Assembly: GCA_964653095.1 (NCBI GenBank)
Contig: CAZZEH010000008.1
Coordinates: 1-64,000 of the forward strand
Direction of reading: 5' to 3'
Source: JAMLHH01 sp964653095
GTDB lineage: Bacteria > Bacteroidota > Bacteroidia > Chitinophagales > JADIYW01
DNA length: 64,000 bases
Part shown: positions 16,907 through 26,669 of the stretch, piece by piece
Layout: each line of letters opens with the position of its first letter
Numbering within the stretch: the first letter of the stretch is position 1
Position numbers and translations under genes: made by a program
The notes under the pieces: generated by a model
Told to the model about the DNA's origin: nothing
The model's input: only the letters and a program-made list of their open reading frames with translations
Databases searched by the model: none

Positions 16907-19900
16907 ATGACTCAAAAAGGTTTTTATAACATATTCCTGTTTGTGTCCTTTGTGCTGTTGTATCATGATTTAATTCATGCTCAGGGCGGTACTCAGGTTG
17001 AGTTTGGTCAGAACAGAGTTCAGTATCACGATTTTGACTGGCAATCACATGAGTCCAATAATTTCATTACTTACTTCTATCCCGGAGGTCAGGAGCTTGC
17101 AAAGTTTATGGTGATATCCGCAGAAGAGGAAATGAAGAATCTTGAAAAAAGACTGAATTATTCCATAGGCGATAAAATAGAAATTTTAATCTACAACAAT
17201 ATTTCCGATTTAGGTCAGACCAATATCGGCATCTCTGAAAACAAATACAATGTCGGCGGGACAAACTATACGGAAGGGACAAAGATTTTCCTGTATTTTG
17301 ACGGACGGCATCAGCACATGCTCAATGTTTTTAAGAAAGAACTCGCAAAAGTCTTTTTGAATAAGATGATGTCGGGAAGAAATTTTGCAGAGGTTGTAAA
17401 AAATGCCGTATTCCTGAATCTGCCCGGATGGTATATTTCAGGATTATCTTCTTTTCTTGGAGAAAGCTGGAATACAGAACTCGACGACCGATTGAGAAGA
17501 TATTGGAGCGAATCAAAAAAACCTTCTTTTGCCAAACTTTCTCAAGCCGACAATGAATTTGCCGGCCATGCTCTGTGGTATTACATTTTTAATCTGTACG
17601 GAGAGAAAGGAATCAAAGACATCGTTTTTCTGACCCGGATACACAGAAGTGTCAAAAAGGGATTAAATCTTTCAATCGGTAAAACCGAAGATGAACTTAT
17701 CGCCGACTGGGAAGAATACTGCAAAAAAATGACCGAAGACGACCTTAGTCAACGGGAGTACCCTGAGCAAAATGACAGACTGAAAATCAAAGTCAGGAGA
17801 AATCAGATAATAAATCAGATTAGTTTATCCCCCGACGGAAATCATATCGCCTATTCAATTCACAAGTATGGGCGATACAGAGTTTTTGTAAAAAATATCG
17901 AAACAGGAAAAACAAAAAGAATTTTTACCGGAGGATTTAACTCTGACAATTATCCTTACGATTATTCGTATCCCATTCTGATCTGGAGCCCTTCCGGTTC
18001 AGTCTTTACTGGTATTCATGAAAAGAGAGACCAGATTAAACAAGTGAATTATGATGTACCGGAAAAGGTTAAAATCAAAGAAGATATCAGGGGATTTCAG
18101 AGAGTCTATTCCGCTTCATATACGCCTGACGGACGGTCACTGATTATGTCAGCCCAAAACAGAGGTCAGACAGATATCTACAGTTATCACTTAATCAACA
18201 GAACACCTAATCAAGTTAACAGAGATATTTTTGACGACCTGTATCCGGAACAAATAAACCTCTCTCAAACCCGCGGTATCATATACTCCGGGAATAAAAA
18301 CGACGTAACACGAAACAATGAAACTTTGGATTCCATTCTTCCGACAGGAAACCTGAATCTGTATTTTACAGACCTTCAAAACGAAAAGGTCAGACTTTCA
18401 AAATTGACAGATAATCCTTTAGCGGAGCATATTCAAAGTCAGCGGTTAGAAGGAGACTCATTTACCTATCTTTCTGATGAAAGCGGAATATTTAACTTAT
18501 ACAAAGGTGAAATCAAAAGAGTTTTATCACATGTCGATACTATTTCAAATACTGATAATCTCATCTTGGACTCTGTGTTTACTTTTATTTTAAAATCTGT
18601 TCCATTAACCAACCTTCACAGCAATATCAAACAATATTCAAGTGCACCCAAAACTGGAAAGTGGGCATATTTAATCGAGAATGGAGGTCGGGCATCGGTC
18701 TATTTGTCAAATATTGAACCTGCTTCCTCCCGCTTGGACATCCCGGCTACAACTTACCGAAAGTCTTTTTTGGAATTAGGTGAAAGCAGTTCGAACTCCG
18801 GCAGCACGCCTTCCAATAACAGAGGAGAAATACAGAAAGAACTTGATTCACTTCTTTCACAGCCTTCAAAATTTAGTTTCCACTCCAAATTCAATTACAG
18901 ACTGCCTACTCAGGAAGAGAAAATTTCCCAGAAAAAACTGTATTTGGATTCTCTCAGAACCATATCCGAAGAAGATTACCAAAGTGCTGTTTTGTCCGAA
19001 AGAGGAGATTACGATTCTCCTTTCAGAGCAGGATTGTCAGTACCCTACCGAGCAAAGTTTTCTACTAATTTTTTGACCACACAAGTGGACAACTCTGTAC
19101 TGCCCTTTACTTATGAAAGTGTGGCGCAAAATGGAGCCAGCTTTGAGTATCCGAATATTGGAGGAATGATTATGTACGGCATTCAGGATTTAATGGAAGA
19201 CCACAAACTCACAGGAGGCTTTCGTTTCCCGATGGATTTTAAAGGTTCTGAGGTTTTTGTAAGTTATGAAAATCTGAAAAAAAGATTAGACAAAAGATTC
19301 CTTTTTTACAGAAAATCTGGGCAGGAAGAGTTTTCACTTATTGTCAACAATCTCTTTATCATTCCCGCTCTTGCAAAGAAAAAATCTCACTATCTGGAAA
19401 CAAGGCTAAGTTATCCGATTGATGTGACCAAAAGTATTCGCCTATATGCGGGATATCGTAACGATCGACTGCTCTTTACTTATACCGATACCATAACTAT
19501 GATAGCAGATATAGACCGCAATGAAAACTGGTCACTCCTGAAACTCGAATTTGTACATGACAACACGAAAGAGCTTCAGCTGAATATTTATAACGGATTC
19601 AGGTACAAATTCTACACGGAATACTTTAAGAACTGGAACAAGAAAAAAACCAATCTTTTTACAGTCGGCTATGATATTCGTCATTACACTTCTGTATTTA
19701 AAAACATTATATGGGCAAACAGATTGGCAGGAGCAACTTCATTTGGACAAAAAAAGATACGCTACTATATAGGTGGTACTGATACCTGGATTAACAATAA
19801 ATACGATTACAATACCGCAGCACCCAACATGAACGAATATGCGTTTCAGGCACACAGTACCAATGTCAGAGGATTTCCAATCAATATCAGAAACGGCAGC

Positions 19901-20272
19901 AGCAATATGATTTTCAATTCAGAATTGCGTGTTCCGATATTTTCATTAATCGCTAAGAAAAGTTTTAAATCGGCATTTATTCAGAATTTTCAGCTCGCCG
20001 GCTTCTTTGACGTAGGCTCTGCATTTAACGGACTTACTCCTTTCAACAAAAACAATCCTTTTGTAACAGAACGCGTGACTCCGGGAGCTCAGCAGACTCC
20101 TGTAGTCGTAGATGTCAAATATTATCGGAATCCTACTGTAATGGGTACCGGGTTCGGACTGCGTACTTTACTTTTGGGCTATCTGATGAAACTGGATTGG
20201 GCTTGGGGAATAGACGGAAAAATTGTGAATAAAAAACCAATGTGGATTTTCTCTTTTTCAAAAGATTTCTAA
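16907..20272 (+). CDS. Degenerate peptidase-MA/TolB-propeller/outer-membrane-barrel protein
   Basis: 1121 residues. Signal peptide (1-26, ending IHAQG). Residues about 30-290 resemble a peptidase-MA-like gluzincin domain (LPGWYISGLSSFLGESWN), but where HExxH is expected the sequence reads KKELAKVFLNK, so it looks catalytically dead. A TolB/PD40-type propeller follows (about 300-680; ISLSPDGNHIAYS, ASYTPDGRSLIMSA). The C-terminal about 380 residues are beta-rich with an NVRGFPINIR segment and a final aromatic residue, like an Omp85-type surface-antigen barrel. It is probably an outer-membrane protein with a large periplasmic or surface module. No function is known to me. Confidence 0.65.
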   Translation: MTQKGFYNIFLFVSFVLLYHDLIHAQGGTQVEFGQNRVQYHDFDWQSHESNNFITYFYPGGQELAKFMVISAEEEMKNLEKRLNYSIGDKIEILIYNNISDLGQTNIGISENKYNVGGTNYTEGTKIFLYFDGRHQHMLNVFKKELAKVFLNKMMSGRNFAEVVKNAVFLNLPGWYISGLSSFLGESWNTELDDRLRRYWSESKKPSFAKLSQADNEFAGHALWYYIFNLYGEKGIKDIVFLTRIHRSVKKGLNLSIGKTEDELIADWEEYCKKMTEDDLSQREYPEQNDRLKIKVRRNQIINQISLSPDGNHIAYSIHKYGRYRVFVKNIETGKTKRIFTGGFNSDNYPYDYSYPILIWSPSGSVFTGIHEKRDQIKQVNYDVPEKVKIKEDIRGFQRVYSASYTPDGRSLIMSAQNRGQTDIYSYHLINRTPNQVNRDIFDDLYPEQINLSQTRGIIYSGNKNDVTRNNETLDSILPTGNLNLYFTDLQNEKVRLSKLTDNPLAEHIQSQRLEGDSFTYLSDESGIFNLYKGEIKRVLSHVDTISNTDNLILDSVFTFILKSVPLTNLHSNIKQYSSAPKTGKWAYLIENGGRASVYLSNIEPASSRLDIPATTYRKSFLELGESSSNSGSTPSNNRGEIQKELDSLLSQPSKFSFHSKFNYRLPTQEEKISQKKLYLDSLRTISEEDYQSAVLSERGDYDSPFRAGLSVPYRAKFSTNFLTTQVDNSVLPFTYESVAQNGASFEYPNIGGMIMYGIQDLMEDHKLTGGFRFPMDFKGSEVFVSYENLKKRLDKRFLFYRKSGQEEFSLIVNNLFIIPALAKKKSHYLETRLSYPIDVTKSIRLYAGYRNDRLLFTYTDTITMIADIDRNENWSLLKLEFVHDNTKELQLNIYNGFRYKFYTEYFKNWNKKKTNLFTVGYDIRHYTSVFKNIIWANRLAGATSFGQKKIRYYIGGTDTWINNKYDYNTAAPNMNEYAFQAHSTNVRGFPINIRNGSSNMIFNSELRVPIFSLIAKKSFKSAFIQNFQLAGFFDVGSAFNGLTPFNKNNPFVTERVTPGAQQTPVVVDVKYYRNPTVMGTGFGLRTLLLGYLMKLDWAWGIDGKIVNKKPMWIFSFSKDF

Positions 20273-20533
20273 CCTTTGACTTTATATTCGGTCAGAGTAA
20301 AGTATTTTAATATAGAAGAAGTTTCAATATAAAATATAAAATCATTGGCTTTCAAAGCATTTAAAATAAGAAGCACAAATAATACATCTGCATTCAATAA
20401 ATACTAATTTAATCGTGCAATATTCTGAAAAAGACGTTAACTGTAAAGATTGGTGTGAAATTAATGTTGTTATAATGAAAATTAAATTTATTTTTACCGA
20501 CATCAAAAAAAATTATTTATAAAAAACAAAAGT

Positions 20534-21352
20534 ATGGCTCAAGCAAAAACTTCAAAACCGGCAAAAGGAGGTGGTTTTAAATTCCCTCCTATTCTTGTCA
20601 TTATTTTATCATTTATTGTTTCTCACTTGGTGTTCCATTTAATTTTTGGAGACGTAAAAAACTTTACTGATGCTACAAGAGAAGAAGCAGCTCCCGGTAA
20701 CTATTTAGGTATAGTCTTCTTGGGAGGCTTCGTGGTTCCTTTTCTAATGGGAATGTTTATCATTGTAATCGTGTATTCAATTGAACGTTTCTTTTCCATC
20801 AACAAAGCTAAGGGAACCGACAAATTGGCTGTTTTTCTGCATGCAGTCAAGTCCAACTTAAAAAGCGGAAACATAGATGCTGCATTAGCTGCGAGTGATA
20901 AACAAAAAGGTTCTGTTGCCAACGTGGTACAGGCAGGTTTGCAAAAATACAAAGAGATGCAGCAAAACACCAACCTTGTTACAGATCAAAAAATTATCAA
21001 CATCAATAAAGAAATGGAAGAAGCCACTGTATTAGAATTGCCTATGCTTCAGAAACACTTGTCCATCTTGGCTACTCTTGCATCTGTTTCCACTCTGATT
21101 GCACTTTTTGGAACTGTGCTCGGTATGATTAGAGCCTTTGCGGCGTTAGCTACTTCAGGAACTCCGGATACTGCGGCATTGGCTCAGGGTATTTCCGAGG
21201 CTCTTATTAATACGGCAATCGGGATTTTTGCTTCAGCTATTGCAATTATCAGCTATAATTACTTCTCCGGACTAATTGATGATTTAACTGCTGCAATTGA
21301 TGAAATTGGATTCACTATCACACAAACTTTCGCTACAAGCGAGAACAAATAA
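20534..21352 (+). CDS. exbB: MotA/TolQ/ExbB proton channel family protein
   Basis: 272 residues. A membrane helix near the N-terminus (PILVIILSFIVSHLVFHLIF), a second at about 57-80, and the typical C-terminal pair (ILATLASVSTLIALFGTVLGMI and GISEALINTAIGIFASAIAII). With ExbD it forms the inner-membrane motor that uses the proton gradient to energise TonB. First gene of the operon exbB-exbD-exbD-tonB, with spacings of 20, 14 and 45 bases. The 261 bases upstream are AT-rich and show no exact Bacteroidota -7 box. Confidence 0.92.
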   Translation: MAQAKTSKPAKGGGFKFPPILVIILSFIVSHLVFHLIFGDVKNFTDATREEAAPGNYLGIVFLGGFVVPFLMGMFIIVIVYSIERFFSINKAKGTDKLAVFLHAVKSNLKSGNIDAALAASDKQKGSVANVVQAGLQKYKEMQQNTNLVTDQKIININKEMEEATVLELPMLQKHLSILATLASVSTLIALFGTVLGMIRAFAALATSGTPDTAALAQGISEALINTAIGIFASAIAIISYNYFSGLIDDLTAAIDEIGFTITQTFATSENK

Positions 21353-21372
21353 TCAATCATAATATATAAAGG

Positions 21373-22008
21373 ATGGCTAGACGAAATTCCACAAAAAGGG
21401 ATGTAGTAGTAGATATGACTGCAATGACAGACGTATCTTTTTTATTACTTACTTTTTTCATTCTTACCGCAAACTTTCGTCCGACAGAAACAGTTATGAT
21501 TGACACACCGGCCTCCAGAGCTGAAAAAAGAGTGCCTGAAGATTTAATCACTATTACAGTAGATGAAGAAGGCACCGCCTATTTTGGTCTGAGCCGACCT
21601 ATCAGACGAGTAAAAACACTGGAAAGCTTAATCGAAAGATATAGTGGGAAATATCCGGCATTAAAAGAACTCAGCGATAATCCTGTACTAATTGAAAAAT
21701 TCGGAGCAGTAGAAACATACGGATACGATATCAACTATCTTCCGACCTTACTCAAAATGAAATCTACAGATTTTAATAAGGACAAACACATGCCCGGAGT
21801 ACCTATGGATTCTACCAATAATCAACTTGGAGACTGGATTAATGCCGCAAGAGCGACCGGACTGGAAGAAAGTATAGAAGTCCCTATTGCCATAAAAGGT
21901 GATAGGCAGACCAATGTGGTGGCTGTAAAAGAAGTAATCGAAACTCTGAGAAAGAGAGAGATATACAGATTCAACCTAATTACCTCTTTAGGAGGCAGAA
22001 TAGATTAA
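21373..22008 (+). CDS. exbD: ExbD/TolR-type biopolymer transport protein (first copy)
   Basis: 211 residues. One N-terminal membrane helix carries the essential aspartate in MTAMTDVSFLLLTFFI; the rest is periplasmic. This copy is longer than a minimal ExbD because of an inserted region (about 85-150). It pairs with ExbB in the proton-driven motor. Tandem, non-identical ExbD genes are the norm in this phylum. Confidence 0.9.
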   Translation: MARRNSTKRDVVVDMTAMTDVSFLLLTFFILTANFRPTETVMIDTPASRAEKRVPEDLITITVDEEGTAYFGLSRPIRRVKTLESLIERYSGKYPALKELSDNPVLIEKFGAVETYGYDINYLPTLLKMKSTDFNKDKHMPGVPMDSTNNQLGDWINAARATGLEESIEVPIAIKGDRQTNVVAVKEVIETLRKREIYRFNLITSLGGRID

Positions 22009-22022
22009 AATAAAAACAAAAG

Positions 22023-22568
22023 ATGGCAGACATAAGTAACGGAGGCGGAGGAAGACACGAAAGTAAATTAAAAGCAAAAAAGCTGTCCACACGGGTGGAT
22101 TTTACTCCTATGGTGGACTTGGCTTTCCTTCTCATATCTTTCTTTATGCTGACGACTACATTAAATGATCCGGTAGCAATGCAGTTAGCGATGCCAAAAC
22201 CAATTGACGATGACCAAAAAGAGAAAGGTGAAGATGTAAAAGAGTCACAGGTTTTGACAATCATCTTAGACAAAGATGCAGTTTGGTACTACGAAGGTCT
22301 TCCTGAAGCAATAACTTCCGAAAATCTGCACAAAACACATTTGGGACCGAGTGGATTGAGACAAGTTATTCTGGACAAACAGAAAAGAGTTTATGCAAGA
22401 TTCAAAGAAGAGGATAAAACAATTTGTCTGATAAAAATGACATCGGAAGCCTATTATAACGATATGGTGGGTGCATTGGATGAAATGGATATTACCAAAA
22501 CTAAAATCTTTGCTATACAGGAAATGTCTGAAGGTGAAGAACTGGCAGTAGAAGGAGCCAGAGAGTAA
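22023..22568 (+). CDS. exbD: ExbD/TolR-type biopolymer transport protein (second copy)
   Basis: 181 residues. Glycine-rich N-terminal tail, then the membrane helix with the proton-relay aspartate (FTPMVDLAFLLISFFML) and a periplasmic domain. It differs strongly from the first ExbD outside the helix, so the two probably form a mixed dimer in the motor. It ends in an acidic tail. Confidence 0.9.
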   Translation: MADISNGGGGRHESKLKAKKLSTRVDFTPMVDLAFLLISFFMLTTTLNDPVAMQLAMPKPIDDDQKEKGEDVKESQVLTIILDKDAVWYYEGLPEAITSENLHKTHLGPSGLRQVILDKQKRVYARFKEEDKTICLIKMTSEAYYNDMVGALDEMDITKTKIFAIQEMSEGEELAVEGARE

Positions 22569-22613
22569 GAGTACTATAAATGAATTTATTACGTTTAAAT
22601 AACAAAAGATAAT

Positions 22614-23453
22614 ATGGACAAATATCCTGGCATATCAATGGATGACATTGTATTCGAAGGGCGAAATAAAGCATACGGTGCCTACGAACTACGGAAAATC
22701 AATCCAAAATATGTAGCCTTAGCGACAGTGATATCCGTAACTTTGTTTGTACTTGCAATTCTTTCAACAAGAATAGACCTGAAAATCAAAAGTAATGAGG
22801 ATGAGGTTAACGTAAGAGTACAAACTACAGAAATCGAATTCCCGGAAGATTTACCGGACTTGGAAGAACTTCCGCCGCCACCGCCGCCACCGCCACCGCC
22901 ACCACCGGAAGCTCCTCAGGTGAAATTCGTGGAAATGGTGGTCAAAAAAGATGAGGAAGTCGCTGACGATAAAAAGATCACCACCGTAGAAGAGGCTAAA
23001 GACGAAGACAAGGCTATCAGCACGGTTACCAAGGAAGGAGAAGGGAAAGCAAAGCCCAAAGTAGTGGAAGAGCCTAAACAACACGGGACAGGCCCTGTCG
23101 CTCCGGTCAGAGAAAAAGAAGATGTGGATGACAATAAGATTTTTGAAATTGTAGAAAATCAGCCTGAGTTTCCTGGAGGAGCAGCTGCAATGATGGCCTT
23201 TATAAAAAAGAATATTCGCTATCCCGAAGTAGCCATGGACAACGGCATCGAAGGTACCGCAGTGGTTCAATTCGTAGTAGAGAAAGACGGTTCTATTACA
23301 GACGTGACCATCGTGAGAGATCCGGGAGGCGGATTGGGCAGAGAAGCCCAAAGAGTAGTAAAGTCCATGCCGAAGTGGAAGCCGGGAAGACAGCGGGACA
23401 ATCCGGTCAGAGTAAAAATGTCTGCTCCGGTTCGATTTAAGCTGAACAGGTAA
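22614..23453 (+). CDS. tonB: TonB energy transducer
   Basis: 279 residues. N-terminal membrane anchor (VALATVISVTLFVLAILS), then a twelve-proline run after EELP that starts the periplasm-spanning linker, a Lys/Glu-rich stretch, and a C-terminal TonB domain (about 185-279; PEFPGGAAAMMAFIKKNIRYP and GTAVVQFVVEKDGSI). It passes ExbBD motion to outer-membrane receptors such as the SusC-type protein in this window. The operon ends 20 bases later in a strong terminator. Confidence 0.95.
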   Translation: MDKYPGISMDDIVFEGRNKAYGAYELRKINPKYVALATVISVTLFVLAILSTRIDLKIKSNEDEVNVRVQTTEIEFPEDLPDLEELPPPPPPPPPPPPEAPQVKFVEMVVKKDEEVADDKKITTVEEAKDEDKAISTVTKEGEGKAKPKVVEEPKQHGTGPVAPVREKEDVDDNKIFEIVENQPEFPGGAAAMMAFIKKNIRYPEVAMDNGIEGTAVVQFVVEKDGSITDVTIVRDPGGGLGREAQRVVKSMPKWKPGRQRDNPVRVKMSAPVRFKLNR

Positions 23454-23473
23454 TTTAAAAACTAAGTATATTA

Positions 23474-23505
23474 AAAAGGTGATTCTTGACAGAATCACCT
23501 TTTTT
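23474..23505 (+). terminator. Intrinsic terminator after tonB
   Basis: Perfect 13-bp stem (23474-23486 and 23491-23503) built on AAGGTGATTCT with a 4-base loop, ending in a T-run. It closes the exbB-exbD-exbD-tonB operon. Confidence 0.92.
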
Positions 23506-23552
23506 GTCTTTTACCTTAAATTAATAACTTGCAGTAAATTAAAATAAGCGAC

Positions 23553-25667
23553 ATGAATAAATTTATCTCATTAGTCTTTGTTCTGTCTGCGACATCTGTT
23601 CTCTGTGCTAAAGTGAAATATATAAACAGTAAAAAAACAAATCACTCCGACACCTATTTTGGTGTTACAGTGAAAGACCCGTATCAATGGTTAGAGGACG
23701 ACCAGTCTGCGCAAACAAAAGAATGGGTGGCTCAACAAAATATAGTCACTCAAAAGTTTTTGAAAAAGATTACTTACAGGGATCAGATTCATCAAAGATT
23801 AATAGAGCTAACTGACTATATCAAAACATACAGCTTTTTTAAGGCTGGCGAAAAAATGATTTATTTGAAAAATACCGGACTACAAAATCAGTCTGTGTGG
23901 ATGTATAAGACTGGCAACTCTGAAGAGAAAATTCTATTAGACCCTAATCAATTTGACTCTGCCGGTACTACTGCCTTTTCCTTTTTAGAATATAATGAGG
24001 AATTAAATCTTATTGGAGTCGCCGTAAATAAAGCCGGTAGCGACTGGACCACTCTTAAAGTATTTGACTTAAACACCTTAGAATTTACTGATGATGAACT
24101 GAAATGGTCAAAATTTAGCAATACAAAATGGTACAAAGACGGTTTCTACTATAATAAATTTCCAACTCCCGAATCGGGAGCCGAATTATCTGCTTCATCC
24201 GAATTTCAAAGTGTGTATTATCATAAAATCGGTACTCCTCAGGAACAGGATATCTTAATATATTTCGATGAGGACAACCCCAAACTGTATTATAACCTCG
24301 ACATAACTGAAGACAAACAATACCAAATACTATATCGGAAAAGCGGAACGGATGGTTTTGAAGTGCTGTACAGAAAACAAAATGAAGAAGTAAAGGACGA
24401 CAGTCCGTTTCAATATCTTTTTCGGGGTTATGGAAATAAAAACTACATCATAGACCATCAGAATGGCAGCCTGACTGTCTTAACAGATGTAGATGCCCCA
24501 AATTACAGACTTGTAAAAATTGATCTAAACCAACCGGATAAAAGTAATTGGGAAACGATACTCGCAGAAACCGGTTCTGTCATTAAAAGTGCGCAGCCGG
24601 CAGGAGGAAAATTAATCGTAAGTTATTTGGAAAATGCACATTCCGTTTTAAAAGTTTTTGATCAAGACGGTCGTTTCGAGCAGGAAATCTCCTTACCCGG
24701 ACTCGGAACAGCAGGAATAAGCTACGCAAAAAACAAGGACAATGAATTTTTTTTAACATTTACATCCTTTACATCACCTTCATCTAATTATTCTTATGAC
24801 CTGACAAGCAATCAGCTCACCACACTTGCCGAGTCAGTAACCCGCTTTAACTCTTCTGATTTTGAAAGCAGTCAGGTATGGTATTCTTCCAAAGACGGAA
24901 CGCGGATACCCATGTTTATCATTCACAAAAAAGGTCTGGAAAAAAACAATGATAATCCTGCTTTCCTATATGCTTACGGAGGGTTTAACGTCAGTCTCAC
25001 ACCGACATTCAGCACCTCATATATAGCTCTCTTGGAACAGGGGGCAGTAATTGCAATACCTAATCTGAGAGGAGGTGGAGAATTTGGCGAAGAATGGCAT
25101 CAGGCCGGTATGCGGATGAACAAACAAAATGTCTTCGATGATTTTATTGCTGCCGCTGAGTTTCTAATCGCAGAAGGCTATACTTCAAGCAAGAAACTGG
25201 CCATCGCCGGAGGGTCTAACGGAGGACTTCTCGTAGGAGCGTGTATGACACAACGTCCGGAACTATTCAGAGTGGCATTCCCCGCCGTAGGTGTGATGGA
25301 CATGCTTAAATATCAAAACTTTACAGTAGGATGGGGATGGGTGCCGGAATACGGTTCCAGTGAACAGAGTCAGGAAATGTTTGAATATCTGTACGCATAC
25401 TCTCCTTATCACAACATCCGAAAAGGCGTAAACTACCCGGCCACTATGGTGACTACGGCAGATCACGATGACAGAGTAGTCCCCGCTCACTCTTTTAAAT
25501 TCGCGGCGAGATTGCAGGAATATACCAAAAATAAATACCCGGCTTTGATTAGGATAGATACAGATGCAGGACACGGTGCAGGAAAGCCAATTTCCAAAAT
25601 TCTTGATGAAGTGGCCGACAAGTGGGGGTTTTTCCTTTGGAACACGGGTGTAAGAAAATTAAAATAA
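23553..25667 (+). CDS. Prolyl oligopeptidase (S9A), secreted
   Basis: 704 residues. Signal peptide (1-19), an N-terminal seven-bladed propeller (about 30-430, DPYQWLED at its start) and the C-terminal alpha/beta-hydrolase. The catalytic triad is visible: serine in GGSNGGLL (about 555), aspartate in DHDDRVVPAHSF (about 638) and histidine in DAGHGAGKP (about 673). It cleaves short peptides after proline, most likely in the periplasm. It follows the tonB terminator and is followed closely by an acyltransferase-like gene. Confidence 0.93.
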   Translation: MNKFISLVFVLSATSVLCAKVKYINSKKTNHSDTYFGVTVKDPYQWLEDDQSAQTKEWVAQQNIVTQKFLKKITYRDQIHQRLIELTDYIKTYSFFKAGEKMIYLKNTGLQNQSVWMYKTGNSEEKILLDPNQFDSAGTTAFSFLEYNEELNLIGVAVNKAGSDWTTLKVFDLNTLEFTDDELKWSKFSNTKWYKDGFYYNKFPTPESGAELSASSEFQSVYYHKIGTPQEQDILIYFDEDNPKLYYNLDITEDKQYQILYRKSGTDGFEVLYRKQNEEVKDDSPFQYLFRGYGNKNYIIDHQNGSLTVLTDVDAPNYRLVKIDLNQPDKSNWETILAETGSVIKSAQPAGGKLIVSYLENAHSVLKVFDQDGRFEQEISLPGLGTAGISYAKNKDNEFFLTFTSFTSPSSNYSYDLTSNQLTTLAESVTRFNSSDFESSQVWYSSKDGTRIPMFIIHKKGLEKNNDNPAFLYAYGGFNVSLTPTFSTSYIALLEQGAVIAIPNLRGGGEFGEEWHQAGMRMNKQNVFDDFIAAAEFLIAEGYTSSKKLAIAGGSNGGLLVGACMTQRPELFRVAFPAVGVMDMLKYQNFTVGWGWVPEYGSSEQSQEMFEYLYAYSPYHNIRKGVNYPATMVTTADHDDRVVPAHSFKFAARLQEYTKNKYPALIRIDTDAGHGAGKPISKILDEVADKWGFFLWNTGVRKLK

Positions 25668-25678
25668 ATTTTATCCAT

Positions 25679-26608
25679 ATGTCCAATCAGTCTCTGTATC
25701 GACAATTTTGCAGGTCACACAAAATCCCTGTGTACCTTCAGCCGGACTGGTTAGATATCGTAGCAGGTACTGACGGAAATTGGGATGCCGTGTTTTCACT
25801 AAACACGAACGGGGAGGTTCAGGGATTTTGGGTCTATATGTACAAAAAACAATGGGTATGGACTAAAATCACCATGCCCCCCTACACTCCTTATATGGGT
25901 CCCAGGCTTCTGTATCCCGAAAACTTGAATGAATACGAAAGAATAAGCTTTGAAAACAGAATTTTGGAAGACTTAATTAATCAGATACCGGAATTTGATG
26001 AAATAAAATTTAAGTGGAGTTTGGAATACAAAAACTGGCTTCCTTTTTATTGGAAAAATTTTTTACAGCAGACAGCTTATACCTATCTGATTAAAAATAC
26101 AGAAGACTCTGACAAAGTGTTTTTGGGCTTCAAAAGCAGTATCCAAAGACAGATTAGAAAGGCAGAAAAAAAGATACACATTAAAATAGCAGAGAATTCG
26201 GAAGGCGTAATTCAAATGTTTACGCAAAGTATGAAGGACAAAGAAAATTTCATAGTAAACTCCAAGCTCTTAACACAACTCCATCAAATCGCTTTGCATC
26301 ACAATCAGGCTCTTATTTTGGAAGCATATGACAGTATGGAAAAACTGCATGCCGCGATATACCTTATTACAGATGATACGGAAATGCTTTATCTGTATGG
26401 AGGCTATGATGAGACATACGGGGATAGCGGAGCCATGCCTCTTTTGTTTTGGAAAGCATTGCAAATAGCGGGAGAAAGGAAACTAACTTTTAATTTTGAA
26501 GGAAGTATGCTGAAGGGAGTTGAGCGTTTTTTCAGAAGTTTCGGCGGGGAACAAACTCCGGTTTTTACAATACAGAAAAAAAAGTTTCCGTACAGTTTAA
26601 AGAAATAA
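25679..26608 (+). CDS. FemAB/GNAT-like acyltransferase family protein
   Basis: 309 residues from the chosen ATG at 25679, 11 bases after the prolyl oligopeptidase stop. An in-frame start at 25622 lies inside the upstream gene and was rejected. The C-terminal half resembles the GNAT/BioF2-like fold seen in FemAB-related proteins (FKSSIQRQIRKAEK; LEAYDSMEKLHAAIYLI; YLYGGYDETYGDSGAMPLLFW; FNFEGSMLKGVERFFRSFGG). Relatives transfer aminoacyl or acyl groups, often in envelope or peptidoglycan metabolism; the substrate here is unknown. No signal peptide, so cytoplasmic. Confidence 0.65.
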   Translation: MSNQSLYRQFCRSHKIPVYLQPDWLDIVAGTDGNWDAVFSLNTNGEVQGFWVYMYKKQWVWTKITMPPYTPYMGPRLLYPENLNEYERISFENRILEDLINQIPEFDEIKFKWSLEYKNWLPFYWKNFLQQTAYTYLIKNTEDSDKVFLGFKSSIQRQIRKAEKKIHIKIAENSEGVIQMFTQSMKDKENFIVNSKLLTQLHQIALHHNQALILEAYDSMEKLHAAIYLITDDTEMLYLYGGYDETYGDSGAMPLLFWKALQIAGERKLTFNFEGSMLKGVERFFRSFGGEQTPVFTIQKKKFPYSLKK

Positions 26609-26669
26609 TATATCGAAAAACTTACGATCAAAATTTAAGTTGAGCAGGTTTTTGTAAATTTCCATACAG

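Noticed and set aside
22851..23498. 215-residue minus-strand frame
   Set aside because: Antisense to tonB; its Arg/Trp-rich tail is the complement of the proline run.
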